Positions 27,889-34,423 of a DNA stretch of 64,000 nt are shown piece by piece. This DNA is from Rhodococcus sp. 1168 (GTDB taxonomy: Bacteria; Actinomycetota; Actinomycetes; Mycobacteriales; Mycobacteriaceae). The notes beneath the pieces are model-generated. The model did no database searches. It was not told where the DNA came from and saw only the letters and a list, made by a program, of their open reading frames with translations. Within the stretch, counting starts at the first letter, position 1. Each line of letters begins with the position of its first letter. The translations under genes and the position numbers were made by a program. The stretch spans positions 253,001-317,000 of the forward strand of contig NZ_MKKY01000091.1 in NCBI RefSeq assembly GCF_002091955.1, read 5' to 3'.

Positions 27889-28086
27889 CTTACATTTCCC
27901 CAGGCCACGGCCAACTATCCGGAATTTCCGGATAGTTGAGACCTGCCCTTTGCCCACATTTTGCCCACAGTTACAGATACCCATGTGGGCAAGGACTGCG
28001 CGCACTCGCTCCATCGCTTCGATGAGTTCACGGTCGTCCGGGTCGAATCCCTCGTCGACGATCGCTGCTCGTTCCTCTGTATCCAT
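27826..28086 (-). CDS. Possible small phage protein running into the tRNA
   Basis: From ATG 28086 the frame reads MDTEERAAIVDEGFDPDDRELIEAME..., an acidic helical stretch with normal codon use, then CNCGQNVGKG. It then passes through the att region and stops inside the tRNA gene. The first 50 codons look coding; the last 35 are tRNA and attachment sequence and would differ in the free phage. It could be the remains of a gene overlapping attP, or chance. No good RBS is seen. Confidence 0.25.
   Translation of the reverse strand: MDTEERAAIVDEGFDPDDRELIEAMERVRAVLAHMGICNCGQNVGKGQVSTIRKFRIVGRGLGKCKWGGRGSNPRPMDYESTALTD
27912..27938. repeat. Perfect 13-bp inverted repeat next to attL
   Basis: CAACTATCCGGAA and TTCCGGATAGTTG are separated by one base, 24 bp beyond the tRNA 3' end. 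It may be part of the attachment site or a binding site for a recombination protein. It is too symmetric and too short of U residues for a typical terminator. Confidence 0.6.
27950..27992. repeat. Three copies of TTGCCCACA near attL, possible integrase arm sites
   Basis: Direct copies lie at 27950-27958 and 27961-27969, and an inverted copy (TGTGGGCAA) at 27984-27992. Short repeats of this kind beside a tRNA attachment core are the arrangement of arm-type sites of tyrosine integrases. That role is inferred from position only. Confidence 0.5.
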
Positions 28087-28131
28087 GCCTACTTGGACGG
28101 TGACGGCACCCGTCTGGTTCCAGGAGCTCTC

Positions 28132-28680
28132 ATGTCTCGCACCGCTGCTTTGGCGACGGCCCGTTGGGGCACCGTCGCCCTCTCTGTAATCTCCTTCGCC
28201 ATCTCCTACATCGCACTCGCGGACTTGGCGCACATCGCCGGGCTCGGACTCCAGGCGTTCCTGTGGCCGCTCATGATCGACGGGACGATCGTTGTCGGTA
28301 CGGTCGCGGTCTTCGCAGCACCGGATGCGCACTCGTGGTCACTACTCATCGCCTCCGCGGTCGTGTCCGTCGCGGGCAACGGGATCCATGCTGCGATCAC
28401 GCAGGGTTCATGGATCGCGGTCGGGGTCGCGCTCACTCCCCCGGTATTCCTGCTGTGGGTTACGCATATGACGGTCAGGCTCACCCGCGTGGATCTTGCC
28501 TCGACCCCTGTGATCGAGAAGGAGCGGCGGGAGGAGGAAGCGCCACTCGAGCCCCGCGAGGAGGTGTCGCGGCTGATCGCGGCGGGCGAGCTCTCATTGC
28601 GGAAGATCGCCGCGAGGGTTGCCGTCTCGGACCGCACGGTGCGGCGCTGGCGCGACGAAGATCAGATGACGGCGGTCTGA
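28132..28680 (+). CDS. DUF2637 membrane protein with C-terminal helix-turn-helix
   Basis: The 182-residue protein begins with four hydrophobic segments between residues 8 and 110 (VALSVISFAISYIALADLA, LWPLMIDGTIVVGTVAVFA, LLIASAVVSVAGNGIHAAI, AVGVALTPPVFLLWVTHMTV), the DUF2637 pattern of actinobacterial plasmids and phages. A linker leads to an HTH (LIAAGELSLRKIAARVAVSDRTVRRWRDEDQM). The start is set by AGGAG 5 bp before ATG 28132. A membrane-anchored DNA-binding protein is suggested; its role is unknown. First plus-strand gene inside attL. Confidence 0.75.
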   Translation: MSRTAALATARWGTVALSVISFAISYIALADLAHIAGLGLQAFLWPLMIDGTIVVGTVAVFAAPDAHSWSLLIASAVVSVAGNGIHAAITQGSWIAVGVALTPPVFLLWVTHMTVRLTRVDLASTPVIEKERREEEAPLEPREEVSRLIAAGELSLRKIAARVAVSDRTVRRWRDEDQMTAV

Positions 28681-28691
28681 CGCGCCGCGTG

Positions 28692-28937
28692 CTACTGCGC
28701 GGCACCGCCGCTCCGTGAGTGCGGCTTATTTTCGGAGTAGGTCTCGAACCATCGGTCTATATCCTTCGCGTCCCAGCCGTATGTGGCGGTGCGACCTCCC
28801 CGCTCTCCGACCACGCATGCGGGCAGTGGAAAGTCGCCGGCGTCTTTCGAGAGCTTGCGGCCCGCGAGGGATCGGATCGTTTCGTAGGGCTGCTCCGTTC
28901 GGGCAGCGATCTGCTTGACCGATAGGTATTGCTTCAT
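28692..28937 (-). CDS. Excisionase-like / MerR-type winged-helix DNA-binding protein
   Basis: The 81-residue protein starts MKQYLSVKQIAARTEQPYETIRSLAGRK and continues ...GERGGRTATYGWDAKDIDRWFETY, the AlpA/Xis-type layout of an N-terminal HTH followed by a wing and a terminal 'DIDRWF' helix. ATG 28937 has GGAG upstream. Position close to attL fits a recombination directionality factor; it may instead be a promoter-binding regulator. It is divergent from the gene at 29059 and shares a control region with it. Confidence 0.65.
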   Translation of the reverse strand: MKQYLSVKQIAARTEQPYETIRSLAGRKLSKDAGDFPLPACVVGERGGRTATYGWDAKDIDRWFETYSENKPHSRSGGAAQ

Positions 28938-28985
28938 TTGGTCTCCAGGGTCGAGGTTTCGGCGTGTTGAGTCTCGCACTCCTTC

Positions 28986-29031
28986 GGGTGCTACCCAAGA
29001 GTGGACATAGCACCCCGACAGATGCTAGGGT
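28986..29031 (+). promoter_or_regulatory. Promoter with operator-like inverted repeat before the 88-residue gene
   Basis: GGGTGCTA (28986-28993) and TAGCACCC (29008-29015) form an 8-bp inverted repeat. A promoter-like TGGACA (29002) is followed after 18 bp by TAGGGT (29026) with an extended TG. The GGGTGCTA half-site and the TGCTAG -10 resemble the promoter at 43051-43079 of the embedded cassette. Confidence 0.5.
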
Positions 29032-29058
29032 TCAGGTACGCCAACCGAGGAGAACGAA

Positions 29059-29325
29059 ATGAACACCACCACCGCAGCCCCCGCCACAGCCCGCCAGCTC
29101 GCCGACATCCTCCACGCACACGACATGATCGCCCACTCCGACGCCAACGCCCGCGGCGCAAAGTTCGACGGATGGGTCCGCTACTCCCACATCGCCGAAT
29201 ACGTCGACATCGCCCAGGCGGACATCACCGCCATCATCACCGACTGCGCCGACCGCATGACCTCACCCACCCACAAGATCACCCAGCTCCGGCCCACCGC
29301 CTTCATGGCCCACCTGGTGAGCTGA
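29059..29325 (+). CDS. Small phage protein, unknown function
   Basis: An 88-residue soluble protein (MNTTTAAPATARQLADILHAHDMIAHSDANARGAKFDGW...) with ATG 29059 preceded by GAGGAGAA. It has mixed alpha/beta character with no recognised motif, and no signal or membrane segment. It has its own promoter and an operator-like repeat similar to that of the cassette at 43 kb, so it may be expressed in the lysogen. Candidate lysogenic conversion or anti-defence protein by context only. Confidence 0.65.
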   Translation: MNTTTAAPATARQLADILHAHDMIAHSDANARGAKFDGWVRYSHIAEYVDIAQADITAIITDCADRMTSPTHKITQLRPTAFMAHLVS

Positions 29326-29398
29326 GCGACAGGGCCGACCCGACACCGGGCCGGCCCTCCGCCATCCGCCGAGCCGAAAGTCTGGTAGGAGTAACCAC

Positions 29399-29842
29399 AT
29401 GAAACTGATACTGGTCACGCTCGCCGCCGGAGCCTTACTGCTCACCGGATGCAGCTCGGACAAGGAGCCGGAAGCGTTCGAAGCGGACATCATCTACGCG
29501 GGCAACTCGGACCGTAATTACCCCGATTCGTGCACGTTCGCCGAAGGTGAGGTTGGTGCGGGTGATTCGGTGATCGTGCGAGGGGCTGATGATCGCATCC
29601 TCGGAAAGGGCGCTTTAGCGGTCCGGACCATCAGCATGTCGCACGCTGGTGCGACGAGTGGGCCGTGCTCGTTCGAAACGACGATTGAGATCCCCGCCGG
29701 TGACGCTGGATATCAGATCATCCTCGATGGTCTCGACGGCATGGAGCCGCACATCTTCGACGAGAAGGAAATGCGCGCCGGACCGGTGATCGACCTGCAG
29801 AGCTCGATCGAGAAGGGACTCGCAGGGCTCTCGGGTCGATAG
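29399..29842 (+). CDS. Prophage-encoded lipoprotein
   Basis: The 147-residue protein has a lipoprotein signal (MKLILVTLAAGALLLTGCSS, lipobox LLTGC, lipidated Cys near residue 18) and an acidic extracytoplasmic beta-rich domain with two further cysteines. TAGGAG precedes ATG 29399. Phage lipoproteins expressed from prophages can exclude superinfecting phages or block adsorption; that role is an inference. It ends in a strong bidirectional terminator facing the late operon. Confidence 0.75.
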   Translation: MKLILVTLAAGALLLTGCSSDKEPEAFEADIIYAGNSDRNYPDSCTFAEGEVGAGDSVIVRGADDRILGKGALAVRTISMSHAGATSGPCSFETTIEIPAGDAGYQIILDGLDGMEPHIFDEKEMRAGPVIDLQSSIEKGLAGLSGR

Positions 29843-29857
29843 TTGGCTTGAAACGAA

Positions 29858-29893
29858 AAATAGCCCCCACCTCCGAGGAGGTGGGGGCTATTT
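29858..29893. terminator. Bidirectional intrinsic terminator at the end of the late operon
   Basis: AAATAGCCCCCACCTC and GAGGTGGGGGCTATTT form a perfect 16-bp stem with loop CGAG, flanked by A- and T-rich tracts. It lies between the convergent lipoprotein gene and the last late gene, so it stops both transcripts. Confidence 0.9.
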
Positions 29894-29908
29894 GTGCACT
29901 GGATCGAC

Positions 29909-30238
29909 TTACGGGCGGCGGCGGCCTTCACGCTTGACTCGGCGAGTCTCCAGCTGCTCCCGCCACAGTGACCGCATCATCCACAGGTACGCGATGACGC
30001 CAGCCGGGTACAGCAACGCGCGCACTGCATCCCGGCTCCAGTAGTCGGACTGATAAATGACGCTGAGTGAAATTTGAACCAGAACAAACGACAGGACCAT
30101 CGACTTCACGAGATAGACACGTCCTACACGGTTGTACTTCCAGCCACCCTGCGACCTCGTCAAATACAGCAGAGTGAACGCCACAACAACAATTGCCAGG
30201 GCAAACAAGGACCAGTCACCGAACTCATGTAACGTCAC
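29909..30238 (-). CDS. Phage membrane protein, last gene of the late operon
   Basis: A 109-residue protein with three hydrophobic segments (SLFALAIVVVAFTLLYLT, YLVKSMVLSFVLVQISLSVI, VRALLYPAGVIAYLWMM) and a very basic C-terminus (RREGRRRP-type). GTG 30238 overlaps the upstream stop as GTGA, which decides the start over ATG 30253. Its place after the holin suggests an accessory lysis or second holin role, unproven. Confidence 0.65.
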   Translation of the reverse strand: MTLHEFGDWSLFALAIVVVAFTLLYLTRSQGGWKYNRVGRVYLVKSMVLSFVLVQISLSVIYQSDYWSRDAVRALLYPAGVIAYLWMMRSLWREQLETRRVKREGRRRP

Positions 30239-30441
30239 CGACCCCCTCCCCACGCTTGCTGCAGCATTTCAGTCCACCCATTGCGCTGCAGCTCTTGCCA
30301 CAACACATTCGATACTTCGACAGCTTCACTGCTCTGTGCCTCCGACTCAATTCGACGTTTCACGGAATGGGCATGATCCTCAGCTGCCGTCTTGGCCTCT
30401 GCCTGGGCATCTTCGATATCCTTCGACCATGGCCACCTCAT
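30235..30441 (-). CDS. Small phage protein in the lysis region
   Basis: A 68-residue, highly charged helical protein (MRWPWSKDIEDAQAEAKTAAEDHAHSVKRR...) that starts with a Trp-rich MRWPW motif and ends GGGR. ATG 30441 overlaps the upstream stop by 4 bp. The longer frame to 30798 is rejected because its N-terminal part is antisense-like and Arg-rich. Similar W-rich small proteins accompany lysis cassettes in actinophages. Function unknown. Confidence 0.65.
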   Translation of the reverse strand: MRWPWSKDIEDAQAEAKTAAEDHAHSVKRRIESEAQSSEAVEVSNVLWQELQRNGWTEMLQQAWGGGR

Positions 30442-30740
30442 GACGAGCCCGCCCGGCTGCTCACGACATCCCGAATCGCGGAGAGGATGTGTGCCGACAC
30501 TTCCCCCGAGACCCGCTGCTCGGTAAGTACATTTGTCAACGAAGCGATCGTTTTCGCGTCCTCGAGTTCGCGACCGTTGGCGTGCGCAATCGCATCGTCC
30601 TTCGCTTTGAGGATGTCGCGGTGTGCGGGCCCGAAAACGATCCAGCCACGGATCAGCGCATATACGCCGAACAGGAAGAACAGGAGGACGACGGTGACGA
30701 CGCCGACCCCATTCCAGGCGGCCGGGGTGAGCGCACTCAT
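30438..30740 (-). CDS. Single-pass membrane protein of the lysis cassette
   Basis: A 100-residue protein with one N-terminal transmembrane helix (VGVVTVVLLFFLFGVYALIRGWIVFGP, residues 12-38) and a cytoplasmic helical, coiled-coil-prone tail (ILKAKDDAIAHANGRELEDAKTIASLTNVLTEQ split). The stop of the holin and its start overlap by one base (TGATG). The layout recalls spanin- or holin-accessory proteins of actinophages; function not established. Confidence 0.65.
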   Translation of the reverse strand: MSALTPAAWNGVGVVTVVLLFFLFGVYALIRGWIVFGPAHRDILKAKDDAIAHANGRELEDAKTIASLTNVLTEQRVSGEVSAHILSAIRDVVSSRAGSS

Positions 30741-31198
30741 CAGTCGATGAACTCACCGCGTACGACGGGTGCGGTCGTCGGCAAGCCTTTCGCGGCACCG
30801 ACGTTCACAGTCGCGAGGGAAGTCAGGACCGATACCAGTGCGGCAGTGCCTGCGATCGTTGCGGAGTTGAGCCAGTCGACGTCACCGAAACCGCCCGTTG
30901 CGGGGATAGCGGCGACGAGCGTGCCCGCGAAGGTCCGTGCGGCCCGGTCGGCAAGGTCGATGAGGAAGTTCCCGGACGTCAGCGCCGTCGACGTCGACAG
31001 CGCCAGCAGGAATGAGACTGCCGCGGCGAGACCCGCCGACGACAGGACAGTTGCCCAGGAGACGGACATGATGGTCGCGCCGGCGCCGAGGAAGATCAGG
31101 ACGTTCTGAAGGAAGGTCTTGGCGGTACGGTCGGCGATATCGAGCCAGAATGCACGAGTGTCGATCGAACCGAGCTCTACGGTGAAGTGGTCAGTCAT
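30740..31198 (-). CDS. Holin (r1t-like)
   Basis: A 152-residue membrane protein with the r1t-holin pattern (DIADRTAKTFLQNVLIFLGAGATI near residue 20) and two or more helices (VLSSAGLAAAVSFLLALSTS and a C-terminal one). A second DLADRAARTFAGTLVAAIPA block repeats the motif, suggesting an internal duplication. ATG 31198 lies 2 bp after the endolysin stop, so the two are coupled. It would form membrane lesions for lysis. Confidence 0.78.
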   Translation of the reverse strand: MTDHFTVELGSIDTRAFWLDIADRTAKTFLQNVLIFLGAGATIMSVSWATVLSSAGLAAAVSFLLALSTSTALTSGNFLIDLADRAARTFAGTLVAAIPATGGFGDVDWLNSATIAGTAALVSVLTSLATVNVGAAKGLPTTAPVVRGEFID

Positions 31199-31200
31199 GG

Positions 31201-32256
31201 TCAGCCTTTCGTGGGCATGAGTTGTGTGACACCGGATGAGTGCCAGTAGAGGGTGCCGTTTTCGAACAGTTGATAGCGGTTGCCATTGGCGTCGACGCCT
31301 TCGTTCGAGGTCGGCCAGCCGAGCGGGCCCGACTCGTATCCTTCGTCGGCCCAACGTTTCCCGATGGCGCCGTAGACGACGTAACCGTTGTCGGCGCCGT
31401 CCTTGCGGTAGAGGACGCCGCCCTGGAATGCCTGCACAGCACCGGCATCGAGTGGCGCGAACTCGCGCACTGGGTAGCCGAGGGTGCCGCGCTCGTAGTC
31501 GAGGGATGCGTACGCCTCGAACAGCCCGCCACCAGGGATCGGGAATGCGCCGACGCCTGGGTAGAAGTAGACGTGCGCGTTCTCGTACACGCCGAGCCTG
31601 CCCTTGCCGTCCTTGCCGACCGACAGCTCCTCGGGGCGGAGACGCTTACCGACCCACGGTGCACGCTTGGCTGCCGCGTCTATCTCATTGACGATCACCA
31701 CCGGGGCCGGGGCGGGTGGGGGTACGGGCTTCACTCGGTCGATGACTGCCTGAACATCACGCCGGAATGCGTTCATGTCGATTCCGCCCGGATCCCATTT
31801 GCCTTGGATCGCGGCCCATTCTTTATGGCCGATGGCGCGGCTGGAGTCCCGCTTGAGTTTGCGGAGGATAGCTCCGACACCGCGGACGTATGCGCCGTAT
31901 TGCGCCGTGGACCAGCCTTCGGTGCCGTTGTTTTCGGCCTCGATGCCGATGGTGACGGCGTTCGCGTCGTTCGCTCGAATGCCGGTCCATGAGCCCTGCC
32001 CGGCGTGCCATGCGATGCCGACCCCGCATAGGGTGAACTTGCCGTTGCGGTCCAGATGGAGCTGTGATGCCAACCCTAGGGATGGGTGCCGAGCGATCAC
32101 GCCGGGGCCGGGACTTCCGGAGGCTCCGGTGTGGTGGCATACGACACCCCAGATTTCTCCGAAGTCGCCATGCCCTCGATTGAATGCGCCGTCGTAGATG
32201 TCGCAGACCAGTCCCTCGGCGCGGAGAATGTCAGCGAGCCAAATAGGATCACCCAT
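31201..32256 (-). CDS. Endolysin: N-acetylmuramoyl-L-alanine amidase with LGFP cell-wall repeats
   Basis: The 351-residue lysin has an N-terminal Amidase_2/PGRP domain (residues 30-180) with zinc ligands in VCHHTGA, HAGQGSW and IGHKEWA...KWDPGG. After a Pro-rich linker (KPVPPPAPAPV) come LGFP-type repeats (residues 210-345: GRLGVYENAHVYFYPG, RGTLGYPVREF, AIGKRWADEGYESGPLGWPTS). LGFP repeats bind the mycolate-arabinogalactan wall of corynebacteria and relatives, which fits the host. It is the first gene of the lysis cassette. Confidence 0.92.
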   Translation of the reverse strand: MGDPIWLADILRAEGLVCDIYDGAFNRGHGDFGEIWGVVCHHTGASGSPGPGVIARHPSLGLASQLHLDRNGKFTLCGVGIAWHAGQGSWTGIRANDANAVTIGIEAENNGTEGWSTAQYGAYVRGVGAILRKLKRDSSRAIGHKEWAAIQGKWDPGGIDMNAFRRDVQAVIDRVKPVPPPAPAPVVIVNEIDAAAKRAPWVGKRLRPEELSVGKDGKGRLGVYENAHVYFYPGVGAFPIPGGGLFEAYASLDYERGTLGYPVREFAPLDAGAVQAFQGGVLYRKDGADNGYVVYGAIGKRWADEGYESGPLGWPTSNEGVDANGNRYQLFENGTLYWHSSGVTQLMPTKG

Positions 32257-32298
32257 CAGGGGTACCTCCTCGATTGAGTTGTAGTGGTGCGCGGGCGG

Positions 32299-32682
32299 TC
32301 AGCTCGTGGTTTTCGATCCTCGGATCGCGCGGTAGCCCGATGTGATTGCGGATCGAGTGAGGGAAGCCATCGCCTTGACTGGGCTGCCAGACTCTTCGAT
32401 TCCGGTAAGTCGGATGGCTAGATTGAGGAAGTCGAGTCCTGCTTGCAGTCCGCTCTCTGGTGAGTTTTTCAAGCGCTCGCTTCGGTCCTGGATGATGTTG
32501 TTGACGGCAGCGGACCTGCATATGTATTTCGGCCAGGTGTGCGGGTTCTGGAACTCGGCGATGTCTTGATCCGGCACAATTTCGGTGTCGCCGTTGTCGT
32601 GGAGTAGCCAGATGTCGTCGTTGCGGGAGTTGTCGGCATTGTGGGCGAGGAACTCGATAAGTTGGTCAGCTGTAAGTGCCAT
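32299..32682 (-). CDS. Phage protein of unknown function
   Basis: A 127-residue soluble protein (MALTADQLIEFLAHNADNSRNDDIWLLHDNGDTEIVP...) without recognised motif, lying between tail-fibre and lysis genes. It overlaps the preceding gene by 17 bp. Small proteins here often act as tail-tip or fibre accessories; nothing in the sequence confirms this. Confidence 0.6.
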   Translation of the reverse strand: MALTADQLIEFLAHNADNSRNDDIWLLHDNGDTEIVPDQDIAEFQNPHTWPKYICRSAAVNNIIQDRSERLKNSPESGLQAGLDFLNLAIRLTGIEESGSPVKAMASLTRSAITSGYRAIRGSKTTS

Positions 32683-32950
32683 CGGTCACCTCGTAACCGA
32701 TCGCGAGAAGGGTCTCCGCATGCGTAAGGTCCGGGTAGCGACGTAGCGGAACCAGCCCATTTCCGTCATGATCTGCAACTGAGGCACCGTACGCGGTTGA
32801 CGGGTGCACTGTCGCGTCCGAATCGTATGCGTTCTGGGGTACTGATATTGCGATCCATTCGTGTCCGTCGAGAGGCTTGGATAGGCGGTAGAGGTTCGTT
32901 CCGGGCTGCCACCACGACATGGATTCTTCGATGAGAGTTGCTGTCGGCAT
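32666..32950 (-). CDS. Phage protein of unknown function
   Basis: A 94-residue protein (MPTATLIEESMSWWQPGTNLYRLSKPLDGHEWIAISVP...) with a Trp-rich beta-type core. It lies 10 bp after the glycine-rich tail protein and overlaps the next gene, so it belongs to the tail-fibre end of the late operon. No family recognised. Confidence 0.6.
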   Translation of the reverse strand: MPTATLIEESMSWWQPGTNLYRLSKPLDGHEWIAISVPQNAYDSDATVHPSTAYGASVADHDGNGLVPLRRYPDLTHAETLLAIGYEVTDGTYS

Positions 32951-32959
32951 AACGATCTC

Positions 32960-33979
32960 CTAGTTGAAGTAGACCCGGACCACGACGAGGCCGGGTGCGC
33001 CATTGCCGCCGTTGCCTACGGTGCCGAGGGTTGTGTAGTTGCCGCCTGCGCCCGCGCCGCCGCCTGGGTATCCGCCATGACCGCCGCGGCCTCCATTGCC
33101 AGTGCCGCCCTTCGCGGAACCCCCAGCACCTCCCGAGCCCGGCCCGATAAGCCCAGCATCGGGAGAAATCCCATCCCCACCCTGCGCACCGTTGCCAGCA
33201 CCAACTACGCCGCCGCTGGAGAACGGACCGTTTCCGCCATTCGTAGCGGGTCCATCATTGTTGCCGCCGCGCCCCCCAGAACCGTTGTAATACAGTTCAG
33301 TTCCGTATCCGCACACTGGGCCTGCGGTGGTGCATTTGCCGCCGCCAACAGTCAACAAAGACCCAAATGACGACCCAGTACCATTGCCGCCGAGAGTGTC
33401 ATCGGAAGTAGCACCGCCGCCACCCGAACCGACACCGATTGCAACACTGCCAGGAACCTCATCGGCCAAGAATTCGTACCATCGAGTCCAGCCGCCACTA
33501 CCGCCACCGACAGGATTGTTTCGCCAGCGGGCACCGCCAGCAGCCCCGCCGACGAGAGACACCGCAATGCGGGTAGCGCCTGCTGGTTTAGTGAAAGTGC
33601 CGGGCGTCCCGTAGGTAAACTGAGTGACCCCGCCTGCCAGCTCGTCGATGCGATTGTCGATCCGAGGGAGTTCCACATCTGCAACCTGGTTGACCTTGTT
33701 TTTCACGCCGAGGAATCCGCCGATTAGGTCGACCAATCCGCCGCCACCGCCGAAGATGCCTGCGAACAGCATCGAAATCAGTTGTGCGATACCGCCGATC
33801 AGCCCACCGAAAAGGTTGGTGATCATATTCCCTCGCGCCGACCCCATCGCCGCGTCCGCCTCGGCGCGCCCAGCCGCCTTGATTTGAGCTTCGGACTCGT
33901 TCTGCACACCCGAAACCTTTTGCGACCCCGACGTACCGATATACGCAACAGTCGGCCTCGGCCGATCCGGTGCCGTCAT
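32960..33979 (-). CDS. Glycine-rich minor tail protein
   Basis: The 339-residue protein has a hydrophobic Gly-rich segment (residues 52-92, NLFGGLIGGIAQLISMLFAG then IFGGGGGLVDLIGGFLG). A short coiled coil follows (VELPRIDNRIDELAGGV), then a C-terminal collagen-like, Gly/Asn-rich domain from residue 130 (TPGTFTKPAGATRIAVSLVGG, then dense GGxGG repeats). That is the glycine-rich receptor or fibre domain common in actinophage tails, implicated in host contact. It overlaps its upstream gene by 4 bp. Confidence 0.75.
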   Translation of the reverse strand: MTAPDRPRPTVAYIGTSGSQKVSGVQNESEAQIKAAGRAEADAAMGSARGNMITNLFGGLIGGIAQLISMLFAGIFGGGGGLVDLIGGFLGVKNKVNQVADVELPRIDNRIDELAGGVTQFTYGTPGTFTKPAGATRIAVSLVGGAAGGARWRNNPVGGGSGGWTRWYEFLADEVPGSVAIGVGSGGGGATSDDTLGGNGTGSSFGSLLTVGGGKCTTAGPVCGYGTELYYNGSGGRGGNNDGPATNGGNGPFSSGGVVGAGNGAQGGDGISPDAGLIGPGSGGAGGSAKGGTGNGGRGGHGGYPGGGAGAGGNYTTLGTVGNGGNGAPGLVVVRVYFN

Positions 33980-34422
33980 GGGAATCCCTCCGCGCGACCT
34001 ACCACCGGGCCGTCGACGACAGGCGCAGCCTCGGGGGCGCGGACAACACCCATCGATTCCAACTGCGCCGCAGCATCGATCAACTGGGCAGGCGTAGCGC
34101 CAGAGAAATCGATCCGTTGTGCAGCCTGCTCGGCAGCCGCCTCCGCGATCTCATCGCGGTAATCCATACCCACCCAGGAGATCTGGCCGACGCCCATCCA
34201 GTGCACACCCTCAACATCAGGCGCACCCAGGATTACGGCCTTCCGAACCTGAAGATCCGGATGGTGCCGGAACCCGGCATCCGCCAGCTGCTTCGACAGC
34301 GAACGAAGCGATAGCTCCGTCGTAATCATCGGGACGCCAGGGGTTTCCTCGATCCCCACGAGCGCCCACAGCGCAAACTCTTCCGGATCGTCCGGATCAC
34401 ACTGACCCTGCATCGGAATCAC
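33976..34422 (-). CDS. DUF2744 / gene-29-type tail-associated protein
   Basis: A 148-residue protein starting MIPMQGQCDPDDPEEFALWALVGIEETPGVPM, with the SKQLADAGFRHHPDLQ and VHWMGVGQISWVG motifs that I recall from the phage gene 29 (DUF2744) family between minor tail proteins of actinophages. Function unknown, likely a tail-tip assembly component. It overlaps the glycine-rich tail gene by 4 bp. Confidence 0.65.
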   Translation of the reverse strand: MIPMQGQCDPDDPEEFALWALVGIEETPGVPMITTELSLRSLSKQLADAGFRHHPDLQVRKAVILGAPDVEGVHWMGVGQISWVGMDYRDEIAEAAAEQAAQRIDFSGATPAQLIDAAAQLESMGVVRAPEAAPVVDGPVVGRAEGFP

Positions 34423-34423
34423 G

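Noticed and set aside
30442-30798. N-terminal extension of the 68-residue lysis-region protein to 187 residues
   Set aside because: The extension is antisense-like and overlaps two real membrane protein genes; ATG 30441 sits in a 4-bp overlap typical of this operon.
33010-33540. Dense short GGN/CCN repeats resembling a minisatellite or CRISPR-like array
   Set aside because: The repeats are codon-level glycine runs of an intact glycine-rich tail protein, with no uniform spacers.
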